In this document: piece after piece, positions 34,499 to 43,771 of the stretch
How positions within the stretch are numbered: position 1 is the first letter of the stretch
Layout of the letters: each line of letters begins with the position of its first letter
From: Hydrogenophaga sp.
GTDB taxonomy: Bacteria > Pseudomonadota > Gammaproteobacteria > Burkholderiales > Burkholderiaceae_C
Direction: 5' to 3'
Assembly (NCBI RefSeq): GCF_014773545.1
Contig: NZ_SDDV01000005.1
Span: forward strand, 124,001-188,000
Length of the DNA: 64,000 bases
Notes under the pieces: generated by a model
The model's database searches: none
The model's input: the letters and a program-made list of their open reading frames with translations, nothing else
What the model was told of the DNA's origin: nothing
Position numbers and translations under genes: made by a program

Positions 34499-34626
34499 GA
34501 TAATGGATCGCTGTTCGGACGCTGCCTTGTGCGATCGTAATTCAAAGCCGGTACCGGCCAAGGGTGCGGCGCATCGGCGCAGCGCATTCAAAAATTCAAA
34601 CATCTGGTCTTCACGGGAGTTTTTTC

Positions 34627-35397
34627 ATGCTTGCAAACAAGACCGCACTGGTCACAGGATCGACCAGCGGAATCGGACTAGGCATTGCCAAAGCGCTGGC
34701 GCGTCAGGGCGCGCGCATCGTGCTCAATGGTTTTGGTGACGTGCAGGCAGCGCAGGCCGAAATCGCCGCACTCGGCGCCGAGGTGGACTACCACGGCGCC
34801 GACATGAGCCAGCCAAAAGAAATCGCTGCCATGATGGCGTTTGCCGCTGTGCGCTTTGGCCAGGTCGACATCTTGGTCAACAACGCGGGCATCCAGCACG
34901 TGGCACGGGTGGAGGATTTTCCGGTCGAAAAATGGGACGCGGTATTGGCCGTCAACCTCAGCAGCGCTTTTCACACCACGCGGCTGGCACTGCCGGCCAT
35001 GCGCGCGGCCAACTGGGGCCGCATCATCAACCTGGCTTCGGTGCATGGTCTGGTGGGGTCGGCGGAAAAATCGGCCTACGTGGCGGCCAAGCACGGCTTG
35101 ATCGGCCTGACCAAGGTCACCGCGCTCGAGACCGCCACCACCGGCGTGACCTGCAACGCGATCTGCCCGGGCTGGGTGCTCACGCCGCTGGTGCAACAGC
35201 AAGTCGATGCGCGCGCCGCTGCGCTGGGCATCTCGAACGAAGAAGCAAAAAAAGTGCTGCTGCGCGAGAAAGAGCCGTCGATGCAGTTCACCACCGCGCA
35301 AGAACTGGGCGAACTGGCGCTGTTTTTCTGCTCGGCGGCAGGCAACAACGTGCGCGGCGCGGCCTGGAACATGGACGGCGGCTGGGCAGCGCAGTAG
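34627..35397 (+). CDS. bdhA: 3-hydroxybutyrate dehydrogenase
   Basis: It oxidises D-3-hydroxybutyrate to acetoacetate with NAD+, in polyhydroxybutyrate breakdown. This is a short-chain dehydrogenase of 256 residues. The NAD loop is TGSTSGIGLGIA, NNAG is present, and the active-site set includes ASVHG with YVAAKHG. The segment CNAICPGWVLTPLVQQQ is typical of this family. The ATG at 34627 follows GGGAG with a T-rich spacer. It is divergent from the hydrolase-relA unit. Confidence 0.93.
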   Translation: MLANKTALVTGSTSGIGLGIAKALARQGARIVLNGFGDVQAAQAEIAALGAEVDYHGADMSQPKEIAAMMAFAAVRFGQVDILVNNAGIQHVARVEDFPVEKWDAVLAVNLSSAFHTTRLALPAMRAANWGRIINLASVHGLVGSAEKSAYVAAKHGLIGLTKVTALETATTGVTCNAICPGWVLTPLVQQQVDARAAALGISNEEAKKVLLREKEPSMQFTTAQELGELALFFCSAAGNNVRGAAWNMDGGWAAQ

Positions 35398-35421
35398 CGC
35401 GGCAGAACGGCTCGCGTCACG

Positions 35422-35668
35422 GCACCCACCATCTGGCGCGACGGCCCCCGTTCCGCTTGTTCTTCTTCTCCCGCGAGGAGCCACGGATTCACGTCCATGT
35501 GGCACATCCCGAAGGTCAAGCCAAGTTCTGGTTCACGCCCTCTCGGTACACCGGGCCAAGGGCATCGGCCTGTCAGGTATCGAACTTCAGCAGGCGCAGG
35601 CAGTGGTTGAGGCTCACATCGAGGAGACCCAAGATGCATGGAGCCATCACTTCTGGGGTGGTATTTGA
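35422..35668 (+). pseudogene. frameshifted DUF4160 gene
   Basis: Three consecutive pieces in different frames rebuild a DUF4160 protein: PTIWRDGP (from 35425), then PFRLFFFSREEPRIHVHVA and HPEGQAKFWFTP, then LSGIELQQAQAVVEAHIEE up to the stop at 35666-35668. The expected ATG is replaced by GCA at 35422-35424. Two frameshifts break the body, so the gene is dead. DUF4160 genes usually pair with DUF2442 in mobile or toxin-antitoxin-like contexts; no partner is present. It fills the gap between bdhA and the converging purM. Confidence 0.75.
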
Positions 35669-35681
35669 GCCGCAGCGGCGC

Positions 35682-36740
35682 TCAAACCAGCCGCACCGCG
35701 GCTCCATTGCCACGCGCCACGATGCTCCCAATCGGGTACACCGTCTCGCCCAAGTCACGTAACGTTTGCGCGCAGGCGGCGGCTTCTTCAGCGGCCAGCA
35801 CCACCACCATGCCAATGCCGTTGTTGAAGGTGCGGTTCATCTCGGCATCGTCGATCCCGGCCGTGGCTTGCAGCCAGGCAAACAGCTCGCTTTGCGGCCA
35901 ACTGCCTTTTTGCAGTTGCGCGGCGCAGCCGTGCGGCAGCACACGCGGAATGTTCTCCAGCAGACCGCCGCCGGTGATGTGCGCCAGCGCCTTGATGCCT
36001 GGCCGCGCACCCGCCTTCGGTGGGTGCGCGGCCAGTGCGGCCAGCACACTTTTAACGTACAAGCGCGTCGGCGCCATGACGGCGTTCCGAAACGGCTGGC
36101 CATCCAGCGTGTGCGGCAGCTCATGGCCGGCGCGTTCGAGGCACTTGCGCAACAGGGAAAACCCATTCGAATGCACGCCGTTGGATGCCAAGCCCAGCAC
36201 CACGTCGCCGGCTTGCACGTTTTGTCCGCTCAGAATTTTCGACTTTTCAACCACGCCGACGCAAAAACCCGCCAGATCGTATTCGCCCGTCGGGTACATG
36301 CCCGGCATTTCGGCGGTCTCGCCTCCAATGAGCGCGCAACCGCTTTGCTCGCAGCCCTTGGCAATGCCGCCGATGACGGTGGCGGCCGTCTCCAGTTCGA
36401 GCTTGCCGCAGGCAAAGTAGTCCAGAAAGAACAGCGGCTCGGCGCCCTGCACCAGCACGTCGTTGACGCTCATGCCGACCAGGTCAATGCCTACCGTGTC
36501 GTGCATATTCCAGGCAAAAGCCAGCTTGAGTTTGGTGCCCACGCCGTCGGTGCCGCTGACCAGCACCGGCTCTTGGTAGCGCTTGGGCACTTCAAACAAA
36601 GCGCCAAAGCCGCCAATACCTGCCAGCACACCTTCACGCAGGGTTTTTTTCGCCAAGGGCTTGATGCGCTCGACCAGTGCGTCGCCGACGTCGATGTCGA
36701 CGCCGGCGTCTTTGTAGGAAATAGGGATGGGCTGGGTCAT
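35682..36740 (-). CDS. purM: phosphoribosylformylglycinamidine cyclo-ligase
   Basis: PurM makes aminoimidazole ribotide in purine synthesis. The 352-residue product has [20 protein letters not shown] at the N-terminus, [12 protein letters not shown], the [20 protein letters not shown] signature and the C-terminal glycine-rich [13 protein letters not shown]. Length is normal. The ATG at 36740 is preferred to one nine codons upstream. It is divergent from the AI-2E transporter with a 161-bp gap. Confidence 0.97.
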   Translation of the reverse strand: MTQPIPISYKDAGVDIDVGDALVERIKPLAKKTLREGVLAGIGGFGALFEVPKRYQEPVLVSGTDGVGTKLKLAFAWNMHDTVGIDLVGMSVNDVLVQGAEPLFFLDYFACGKLELETAATVIGGIAKGCEQSGCALIGGETAEMPGMYPTGEYDLAGFCVGVVEKSKILSGQNVQAGDVVLGLASNGVHSNGFSLLRKCLERAGHELPHTLDGQPFRNAVMAPTRLYVKSVLAALAAHPPKAGARPGIKALAHITGGGLLENIPRVLPHGCAAQLQKGSWPQSELFAWLQATAGIDDAEMNRTFNNGIGMVVVLAAEEAAACAQTLRDLGETVYPIGSIVARGNGAAVRLV

Positions 36741-36901
36741 GGGTTTCGGGCTGCAGCGTGGCAGCAATGCAAGAGATTTTCTGACTAACCGCTGGCAATG
36801 CTCAGCTTGGGCAGCCCGCCAGGGCGATGGGAACTAAAATTTGCCTCAGATTTTAAGGCTTGGCCCGTGCCAGCCGGTCGCCACGCCCAAGCCACCCACC
36901 C

Positions 36902-38020
36902 ATGACCTTCACTCCAAACCAGATTCGTGCCGCCAGTTGGGCGCTGATTGCAGTGGCAAGCTGGCTGCTGCTGACGCTGCTGGCACCGGTGCTGACGCCG
37001 TTCCTGCTTGCTGCGGTGCTGGCCTACGCGCTGCACCCGCTGGTCGAGCGCCTGCATGCGCGTGGCCTGCCGCGCTGGCTGGGAGCCGGGCTGGCCATTG
37101 CCCTGCTGATGCTGCTGCTGTTGGCCATTTTGCTGCTGATCGTGCCGGTGATCACGCAACAAGTGCCGCTGCTGCGCGATCAGTTGCCCGCCTTGCTCGA
37201 TCAGCTCAACCTCTGGCTGGTGCCGCTGGCGGCGCGCTTTGACATTCAATTGAAGATCGACGTCGCACTGGTGCGCCAGTGGTTGGGCCAGATCTTCGCC
37301 GGCCGCGAGACGGCTCTGCTCGAAGGTCTGTTGTCGTCGCTGCGCATCGGCGGCAGCGTGCTGGCAGCGGTGTTTGGCAACCTCATCCTGATGCCCATCG
37401 TCGCTTACTACCTGCTGCTGGATTGGGCGCGTCTGGTCGATCTCACCAAGCTGCTGATTCCGCCGCGCTGGCGCGAGCGCGTGCAGAGTTTTCTGGATGA
37501 AACCGACGCGGTGCTCGGCCAGTACCTGCGCGGCCAGTTGCTGGTGATGGCGGTGTTGGCGGTTTTTTATACCGTCGCGCTCTCGCTGGTGGGGTTGGAC
37601 CTGGCCTTGCCGATCGGCGTCTTCACCGGTTTGGCGGTGTTTGTGCCCTACCTCGGTTTTGGCGTCGGCCTGGTGCTGGCCTTGCTGGCGGCGCTGCTGC
37701 AATTTCAGAGCCTGTTTGGCGTTGCGCTGGTGGCCGCGATTTACCTGCTGGCACAAGTGGTCGAGAGCATGTACCTGACGCCCAAGCTGCTGGGAGAGCG
37801 CATCGGCCTGCACCCGATTGCCGTCATTTTTGCCTTGCTGGCGTTCGGTCATTTGCTTGGTTTTGTCGGCGTGCTGATTGCCTTGCCGGCCAGCGCAGTG
37901 CTGCTGGTGGCGATCCGGCGTGCCCGCCAGGGTTATATGGCCAGCAGCCTGTATCTGGATCAACCCGCGCCTGCGGCTCAAACCCTGCCGGCGCAGTTGT
38001 CACAAAACCGCCAGCCATGA
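36902..38020 (+). CDS. AI-2E/PerM-family transporter
   Basis: A 372-residue membrane protein with about eight helices. The N-terminus has FLLAAVLAYALHPLVERL, and the C-terminal half carries the family's VFVPYLGFGVGLVLALLAAL and ESMYLTPKLLGERIGLHP. The transported solute is unsettled for most members. It overlaps hda by ATGA and begins the coupled run PerM-hda-HAD-pcnB, a common betaproteobacterial order next to divergent purM. Confidence 0.92.
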   Translation: MTFTPNQIRAASWALIAVASWLLLTLLAPVLTPFLLAAVLAYALHPLVERLHARGLPRWLGAGLAIALLMLLLLAILLLIVPVITQQVPLLRDQLPALLDQLNLWLVPLAARFDIQLKIDVALVRQWLGQIFAGRETALLEGLLSSLRIGGSVLAAVFGNLILMPIVAYYLLLDWARLVDLTKLLIPPRWRERVQSFLDETDAVLGQYLRGQLLVMAVLAVFYTVALSLVGLDLALPIGVFTGLAVFVPYLGFGVGLVLALLAALLQFQSLFGVALVAAIYLLAQVVESMYLTPKLLGERIGLHPIAVIFALLAFGHLLGFVGVLIALPASAVLLVAIRRARQGYMASSLYLDQPAPAAQTLPAQLSQNRQP

Positions 38021-38727
38021 ACGCCGCGCCCGTTTGCATGAAACAACTGGTGCTCGACATGGGGCTGGCCCCGGTGCCAGGCTGGAGCAATTTTGTCGTC
38101 GCCGCCGGCAACCAGGAACTGCAACAGCACCTGCGCAGGTGCACCGAGCAGCCGCTGTCGTCGCCGGCACCGACCTGCCTGTGGGGTGAGAGCGGCAGCG
38201 GTAAGACGCATGTGCTGTCTGCGGTGCGCCAGTCGCTGCTTGAGCAAGGCAGTCAAGTGGGCTGGCTCGACGCCACCACACTTGCCCCCGGCGCGTTTGA
38301 CGAGCGCTGGGACGCGGTGCTGCTCGACGACTGCCAGCGCTACAGCGCCGAACAGCAGGCGGCGGCCTTCAACTGGTTCATCAACGCCCAGCACCCGGCG
38401 CACGGCCCGGTGCGCTGGGTGCTGGCAGCGGCCGACCGGCCACCCACCGACCTGGATTTGCGCGAGGACTTGCGCACCCGGCTCGGCTGGGGCCATGTGT
38501 TCCAATTGCGCACAGCGAGCGAGACCGAGCGCCGCGCCGTGCTGCGCCGCGCCGCCGACGAACGCGGCGTTTTGCTGGGCGACGAGGTGATGGAATTCAT
38601 GCTCAAGCGCTTCTCGCGCGACCTGAGCAACCTGATGCGGCTGCTCGACCAACTCGACGTCTACGCCCTGCGCACGCAGCGTGCCATCACCATCCCACTG
38701 ATCAAATCGATGCTGGAAAACGAATGA
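38017..38727 (+). CDS. hda: DnaA regulatory inactivator Hda
   Basis: Hda, bound to the DNA clamp, stimulates ATP hydrolysis by DnaA and limits re-initiation. The 236-residue AAA+ protein has an N-terminal clamp-binding stretch (KQLVLDM), Walker A WGESGSGKTHVL, Walker B LLDDCQRY and the sensor regions. The ATG at 38017 overlaps the transporter stop; the ATG at 38038 (MKQLVLDMG) is an equally good start and matches homologues. No clear Shine-Dalgarno precedes either. Confidence 0.92.
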   Translation: MNAAPVCMKQLVLDMGLAPVPGWSNFVVAAGNQELQQHLRRCTEQPLSSPAPTCLWGESGSGKTHVLSAVRQSLLEQGSQVGWLDATTLAPGAFDERWDAVLLDDCQRYSAEQQAAAFNWFINAQHPAHGPVRWVLAAADRPPTDLDLREDLRTRLGWGHVFQLRTASETERRAVLRRAADERGVLLGDEVMEFMLKRFSRDLSNLMRLLDQLDVYALRTQRAITIPLIKSMLENE

Positions 38728-39392
38728 GACTGACCCTGTTCGACCTAGACCACACCCTGCTCCCACTCGACTCCGATCACGCCTGGGGCAAATTTACCGT
38801 AAGCCTGGGCTGGCGCGACGCCGAACACTTCAGCCGCGCCAATGACCAGTTCTACGCCCAGTACCAAAACGGCACGCTCGACATCGGTGAATACATTCGC
38901 TTTGCCACCACCGCCTTGCGCGAGCGCGGCCTGCAGCAAGCCAGCCAGGCACATCAGCGTTTCATGCAAGCGGTGATCCAGCCCGCACTGCACCCCTGTG
39001 CGCTGGAGCTGGTACGCGCGCACCAGGCGGCCGGCGACGTGGTGGTGATCGTCACCGCCACCAACGACTTCATCACCCGCCCGATTGCCCAGGCCTTTGG
39101 CGTCACCGAGCTGATTGCCACCGAACTCGAACGCGACGCGCAGGGCAATCCCACCGGCGCCATTCAGGGCACGCCGTCGTTTCGCGCCGGCAAGGTCGAG
39201 CGTGTGAAACAATGGCTGAGCGCACGCGGCCAAAGCTGGTCCAGCGTGCGACACAGCACCTTCTACAGTGACTCGATCAACGACCTGGCGCTGCTCGAGC
39301 ACGTGCAACTGCCGGTGGCCACCAATCCGGACGCCCGGCTGCGCGAAATTGCCTCCGCGCGCGGCTGGCGCATACTGGATCTTTTCGAATGA
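38724..39392 (+). CDS. HAD-IB family phosphatase (SerB-like)
   Basis: A 222-residue HAD hydrolase of subfamily IB. Motif I is FDLDHTLLPLDSD, motif II VIVTATNDFI, the lysine of motif III is in RAGKVERVKQWL, and motif IV is FYSDSINDLALL. Relatives dephosphorylate small metabolites such as phosphoserine or histidinol phosphate; the substrate here is unknown. It overlaps hda and pcnB by ATGA at both ends. Confidence 0.92.
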   Translation: MRLTLFDLDHTLLPLDSDHAWGKFTVSLGWRDAEHFSRANDQFYAQYQNGTLDIGEYIRFATTALRERGLQQASQAHQRFMQAVIQPALHPCALELVRAHQAAGDVVVIVTATNDFITRPIAQAFGVTELIATELERDAQGNPTGAIQGTPSFRAGKVERVKQWLSARGQSWSSVRHSTFYSDSINDLALLEHVQLPVATNPDARLREIASARGWRILDLFE

Positions 39393-41029
39393 TCAAAAAA
39401 TTCATTGACAAGCTGCTGGACAAGACCGGCGCTGCCTTGGGCCGACGCACCGGTCCGTTTGGCAGACGCGAGGACGTGCGCGCGCAGGTGCACGGCATCG
39501 ACCGCGCACTGGTCGATCAGCGCGCGCTCGACGTGGTGCACACCCTCAAGCAGGCCGGTTTTGAGTCCTACATCGTCGGCGGCGCAGTGCGCGATCTGTT
39601 GCTGGGCTTGCGCCCGAAAGACTTCGACGTCGCCACCAGCGCCACGCCCGAGCAGGTCAAGAGCCTGTTTCGCCGCGCCTTCATCATTGGGCGGCGCTTT
39701 CGTATTGTGCACGTGGTATACGGTCGCGGGCGCGAGCACGAAATGATCGAAGTCTCGACCTTTCGCGCCTACCTCGACAGCGCCGACGCCGAACAAGTCA
39801 GCGGCAACGAGCGCAGCAGCAAGGGCGAACTCGCCGGCATGAAGCACGCGGTTGACGCCAGCGGTCGCGTGCTGCGCGACAACGTCTGGGGGTCGATCGA
39901 GCACGACGCCGCGCGGCGCGACTTCAGCATCAACGCCATGTACTACGACCCCGAGACGCAGCTCGTGGTCGACTTTCATCACGGCATTCGAGACGCCAAA
40001 AAACGCACGCTGCGCCTGATTGGCGACCCCGTCACGCGCTACCGTGAAGACCCGGTACGCATCATGCGCGCCGTGCGTTTTGCCGCCAAGCTCAGCGCCC
40101 TGGGCTTCAAATTCGACCCCAAAACCAGCGCGCCGCTGCTGGCTTCGCGCAGCCTGCTGGCCCAGGTGCCGCAAAGCCGCCTGTTCGATGAAATGCTCAA
40201 ACTGCTGCAGACCGGCCACGCGCTGGCCAGTGTCGAGCAGCTCAAGTCCACCGATCTGGCCAGCGGCGTCTACCCCTTGCTCGACTTGGTGGTGCAACGC
40301 GCCGACGAGCCCTTCGTCAAACTGGCGCTACAAGACACCGACCGCCGAGTGGCGGAAGAAAAACCGGTGGCGCCGAGCTTTTTGCTCGCCTGCGTGCTCT
40401 GGAGCGATGTACGCAAAGGCTGGAGCCAGCGCCTGCAACCCCGCCCCGGTCAACGCCCCGCCACACCGGTGGCGGCGCTGCAAGACGCGGTCGACGAGGT
40501 GTTCGACGCCCGCATCGGTGACGTCTCCGGCCGCGGCAAACTCGGCGCCGACATGCGCGAGATCTGGATGATGCAGCCGCGCTTTGACAAGCGCGTCGGC
40601 AGCGGACCCTTCAGCCTGGTCGAGCAAGCGCGCTTTCGGGCCGGCTACGACTTTTTGCGCCTGCGCGCCCAGGTGGGCGAGGTGGAAGAAGAACTGTCCC
40701 ACTGGTGGGAAACGTTCCAGCACGCCAGCGACGACTTGCGCGCCGACATGGTTGACGCGCAACGGCGAGAAAACCTGGCTAGGCCCGCCAACGGCAAGGC
40801 GCGCCGCGTCAAACGCAGCGACAGCGAGCACCCGAACCAGGCCAACGCGCCCGCTGCGCCGCTGCGCGCGGCCGAGCAAGACCAAGACGGCGACGAACAG
40901 CCGCCGTTGACGGGAGATGCCGCCGCGGCAGTGCAAAATCCAGAACCGGCCAAAAAACGCCGACGCCGCCGGCGCAGCTCAGGTGAGGCGGACGCAGCGC
41001 CGTACCCCGTGCCGAGCGTCAAGCTCTGA
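39389..41029 (+). CDS. pcnB: poly(A) polymerase I
   Basis: PcnB adds 3' poly(A) tails that speed RNA decay. Of 546 residues, the class II nucleotidyltransferase head has VGGAVRDLLLGLRPKDFDVAT and the acidic pair, then RRDFSINAMYYDP. The RNA-binding neck and body follow (RYREDPVRIMRAVRFAAKL). The C-terminus is a basic tail with KKRRRRRRSSG. Features such as the long insert after FRAYLDSADAEQ favour PAP I over CCA-adding enzyme. The ATG overlaps the HAD gene stop; folK follows after 34 nt. Confidence 0.93.
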   Translation: MIKKFIDKLLDKTGAALGRRTGPFGRREDVRAQVHGIDRALVDQRALDVVHTLKQAGFESYIVGGAVRDLLLGLRPKDFDVATSATPEQVKSLFRRAFIIGRRFRIVHVVYGRGREHEMIEVSTFRAYLDSADAEQVSGNERSSKGELAGMKHAVDASGRVLRDNVWGSIEHDAARRDFSINAMYYDPETQLVVDFHHGIRDAKKRTLRLIGDPVTRYREDPVRIMRAVRFAAKLSALGFKFDPKTSAPLLASRSLLAQVPQSRLFDEMLKLLQTGHALASVEQLKSTDLASGVYPLLDLVVQRADEPFVKLALQDTDRRVAEEKPVAPSFLLACVLWSDVRKGWSQRLQPRPGQRPATPVAALQDAVDEVFDARIGDVSGRGKLGADMREIWMMQPRFDKRVGSGPFSLVEQARFRAGYDFLRLRAQVGEVEEELSHWWETFQHASDDLRADMVDAQRRENLARPANGKARRVKRSDSEHPNQANAPAAPLRAAEQDQDGDEQPPLTGDAAAAVQNPEPAKKRRRRRRSSGEADAAPYPVPSVKL

Positions 41030-41063
41030 ACCGCACAGCCCGCGATCGCCCCGGGAACACGCC

Positions 41064-41555
41064 ATGCGTCGCGACCCCGTGACCGCCTTCGTGGCCTTAG
41101 GCGCCAACCTGGGCGACCCCGAGCAAGCCCTGCGCCATGCGCTGGCGGCACTGGTGCAAACCGCTGGCGTGCAGTTGCTGCAAGCCTCCAGCCAGTACCG
41201 CAGCGCACCGATAGACGCCAGCGGGCCCCATTACCACAACGCGGTGGCGGCAGTGTCCACCACCCTGAGCGCGCCCGAACTGCTCACCGCCCTGCAAACC
41301 CTGGAACAACAAGCCGGGCGCCAGCGTGCGCAGCGCAACGCGCCACGCACGCTCGACCTGGACTTGCTGTTGTTTGGCAGCGCACGCATCGAATCGCCCT
41401 GGCTCACCGTGCCGCACCCGCGCATGTGGAGCCGCGCTTTCGTGCTGCTGCCACTGGCCGAATTGGCACCCGAATGGGTGAGTGAGCAGCAGTTGCAAGC
41501 GGTACGCCAGCAAGTGATCGAGCGGCTTGCGAACGGGCCAGACGCGCTGGTGTAG
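41064..41555 (+). CDS. folK: 2-amino-4-hydroxy-6-hydroxymethyldihydropteridine diphosphokinase
   Basis: FolK pyrophosphorylates the pterin precursor in folate synthesis. The 163-residue product has FVALGANLGDPEQALRHAL, YRSAPID, NAVAAV and the signature RNAPRTLDLDLLLFG. The ATG at 41064 is chosen because the upstream in-frame extension lacks similarity. It follows pcnB as in many proteobacteria. Confidence 0.95.
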   Translation: MRRDPVTAFVALGANLGDPEQALRHALAALVQTAGVQLLQASSQYRSAPIDASGPHYHNAVAAVSTTLSAPELLTALQTLEQQAGRQRAQRNAPRTLDLDLLLFGSARIESPWLTVPHPRMWSRAFVLLPLAELAPEWVSEQQLQAVRQQVIERLANGPDALV

Positions 41556-41640
41556 CGTTGCGCGCTTGATGGCACCAATAAAACCGATCAATTGGCGTGT
41601 GCGTCCGAACGCCATGCGCTGCTTGCTGGTCTGAGCCGGC

Positions 41641-42165
41641 TCAAGCCGGCTTGCGCCTCAGCCACAGCAGCAGCGCAAACGATACGATCGCGACAAAGCT
41701 CAGAAACGACCAGTTGGCGATCGACAGTCCAAGAAAAGTCCAGTCGATCTTGGTGCAATCTCCGGTGCCGCGAAAAAGCATCGGTATGACCCGGCGCAGC
41801 GGAAAGGCCTCGATCATGCCAAAGAAGTCGCGTCCGCAGATGAGCACCTCGGGCGGGTACCACTGCAACCAACTCTGGCGCGCCGCCACTGCGGCGCCAA
41901 AAGAGGCCAGCACAGCCGTCAGCACCACACAGACGGCGCGCACCGTTGGCCCACGCACGGCCGCACCCGATGCCGCTGCCAGCGCCACCCCGATCAAAGC
42001 GTAGCGCTGCACAATGCACAGTGGACACGGCTGCAAGCCCAGCACGTGTTGCAAGTACAAACCAAAACCCAGCAGAGCAAGGCAAGCCAAAGCCAACAGC
42101 GCCAGCCAGCGACGCGGGTGACGCGCCAGGCTGCTCCAAAGATTTTTGCAAAAAGTAAGAAACAA
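41641..42165 (-). CDS. dsbB: disulfide bond formation protein B
   Basis: DsbB reoxidises DsbA and passes electrons to quinones in the inner membrane. The 174-residue product has four helices. Both cysteine pairs are present: Cys47/Cys50 (QPCPLC) and Cys110/Cys137 (LICGRDFFG, GTGDC). The start is TTG at 42165 with AGGA 7 nt ahead; no ATG or GTG precedes the first helix. It converges with folK. Confidence 0.94.
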   Translation of the reverse strand: MFLTFCKNLWSSLARHPRRWLALLALACLALLGFGLYLQHVLGLQPCPLCIVQRYALIGVALAAASGAAVRGPTVRAVCVVLTAVLASFGAAVAARQSWLQWYPPEVLICGRDFFGMIEAFPLRRVIPMLFRGTGDCTKIDWTFLGLSIANWSFLSFVAIVSFALLLWLRRKPA

Positions 42166-42293
42166 ACCGGAATCCTGATTTTGATGAGCGCAAGGCCGAC
42201 CCAGCCGCTACAGCCTTGCGCACGGTCAGCGACCGACCAGCGCTGCTGCGGTCAGATATTCTCCCTCACAAACAGTTCCCTGCGCCTGGGCTG

Positions 42294-42312
42294 AAACGCC
42301 CGCCTACGGGCG
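42294..42312 (-). terminator. weak terminator-like hairpin after the sulfate-binding protein gene
   Basis: On the minus strand CGCCCG, TAGG and CGGGCG form a hairpin followed by only TTT, directly after the gene's stop region. It could also act as a 3' stabiliser. Confidence 0.4.
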
Positions 42313-42316
42313 CCAC

Positions 42317-43330
42317 TTAGCGCCGGTCAAAAATCTGATCGAATACGGCTCCGGTGGCGAAATGTTCGCGCATGGCCGGACCCCAACCTCCAAACGCCTG
42401 CTCGATCGTGAACAGATTCAGCCTGGGGAATTGCTTGCTGTGCTTGGCAAATGCCGTTTCGGAGCGCGGGCGGAAAAAATGCTTTCCCACAATGTCTTGC
42501 CCCACCTGGCTGTACAGATACTCCAGATAAGCGGTGGCGACGGCGCGCGTACCCCTTCTGTCTACATTTCGGTCCACCACGGTGACCGGTGGCTCGGCCA
42601 AAATGCTCAGCGACGGATAAACCAGCTCGAACGGTTCGGCTCCCAATTCCCGCTTGAGCAAGTGGGCTTCGTTTTCCCAGGAAACGAGCACATCGCCCTG
42701 GTTGCGTCTGGCAAAAGTGACCGAAGAGCCGCGTGCTCCGGTATCGAGCACCAACACGTTGCGATAGAGCCGAGTCACAAAATCCCTGGCCTGGGCTTGG
42801 CCACCAAAGCGGCGTCTGGCGAACTCCCAAGCCGCCAGGTAATTCCAGCGTGCACCACCGGACGTTTTCGGATTCGGCATGATGACCGATACGCCCGGCC
42901 GGACCAGATCGTCCCAATCTTTGATTCCCTTGGGGTTGCCGCGGCGTACCACCAGTATCATGGTCGAGGTGTAGGGTGAGCTGTTGTGAGGCAGGCGCTG
43001 TTGCCAGTTCTCGGGCACCCAAGCTCCGTTGACGTGCAACGCATCGATGTCAGCAGCCAGAGCCAGCGTGGCAACGTCGGCCGCGAGTCCGTCGATAATG
43101 GAGCGCGCCTGCCTGCCCGAGCCGCCATGCGACTGGTCGACGCGCACAGCCTGGCCCGTTCTGGCATTCCAGTCACGGGCGAATGCCGCGTTGAATTCAA
43201 CGTACATTTCTCGCGTCGGATCGTACGATACGTTGAGTAAGGTCTGCGTTGATTGGGCCCGGCTTGCCAGCGTCGTCCCTGCCAGAGCCAGGGCCAGTGG
43301 AAGCTTGATAAAGTGGCGCCGTTGCGTCAT
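42317..43330 (-). CDS. sbp: sulfate/thiosulfate ABC transporter substrate-binding protein
   Basis: A 337-residue periplasmic binding protein. The mature N-terminus LLNVSYDPTREMYVEFNAAF and the segments QSHGGSGRQARSII and MPNPKTSGGARWNYLAAW are hallmarks of Sbp. The signal peptide reads TQRRHFIKLPLALALAG, a twin-arginine-like motif, whereas E. coli Sbp uses Sec. The permease and ATPase genes (cysT, cysW, cysA) are not adjacent, so this is an orphan. GGGGA precedes the ATG, and a near-consensus promoter lies about 90-120 nt upstream. Confidence 0.93.
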   Translation of the reverse strand: MTQRRHFIKLPLALALAGTTLASRAQSTQTLLNVSYDPTREMYVEFNAAFARDWNARTGQAVRVDQSHGGSGRQARSIIDGLAADVATLALAADIDALHVNGAWVPENWQQRLPHNSSPYTSTMILVVRRGNPKGIKDWDDLVRPGVSVIMPNPKTSGGARWNYLAAWEFARRRFGGQAQARDFVTRLYRNVLVLDTGARGSSVTFARRNQGDVLVSWENEAHLLKRELGAEPFELVYPSLSILAEPPVTVVDRNVDRRGTRAVATAYLEYLYSQVGQDIVGKHFFRPRSETAFAKHSKQFPRLNLFTIEQAFGGWGPAMREHFATGAVFDQIFDRR

Positions 43331-43421
43331 ATGGTTTTCCCCTTTAAAGTGACGGTCGAACTGCGGTGAGGGGAAGTTTATCGGCGCAAGCTAAAAACCA
43401 AAACGAATAAAAAATTATTTG

Positions 43422-43450
43422 TTTATATCAAATACACCTTGTAGTAACAA
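43422..43450 (-). promoter_or_regulatory. near-consensus sigma-70 promoter of sbp
   Basis: On the minus strand TTGTTA (43445-43450), a 17-nt spacer and TATAAA (43422-43427) face sbp. The surrounding 80 bp is markedly AT-rich, unlike the rest of the window. The leader would be about 85 nt. Confidence 0.65.
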
Positions 43451-43464
43451 AAAGTCATACACTC

Positions 43465-43743
43465 ATGTCGCGCACCATCCACTGCATCAAACTCGGCAAA
43501 GAAGCCGATGGCCTGGACTTCCCACCCTACCCGGGCGAACTTGGCAAGCGCATTTACGAGCAGGTCAGCAAAGAGGCCTGGGCCGCATGGCTCAAGCACC
43601 AGACCATGCTGCTGAATGAAAACCGCCTCAACCTGGCCGATGCGCGGGCGCGCCAGTACCTGGCGCGGCAAATGGAAAAGCATTTTTTTGGCGAAGGCGC
43701 CGACGCAGCGGCCGGCTATGTGCCGCCACCCGGTCCGAACTGA
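43465..43743 (+). CDS. yggX: Fe(2+)-trafficking / oxidative damage protection protein YggX
   Basis: YggX helps protect iron-sulfur clusters from oxidation. The 92-residue product matches the small family along its length: [20 protein letters not shown] with the conserved Cys7, [40 protein letters not shown]. It is divergent from sbp, so both promoters lie in the AT-rich 134-bp gap. The FAD enzyme gene follows after 28 nt. Confidence 0.95.
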   Translation: MSRTIHCIKLGKEADGLDFPPYPGELGKRIYEQVSKEAWAAWLKHQTMLLNENRLNLADARARQYLARQMEKHFFGEGADAAAGYVPPPGPN

Positions 43744-43771
43744 ACGGGCTCGGTTGAACCCAACTGCCGCT

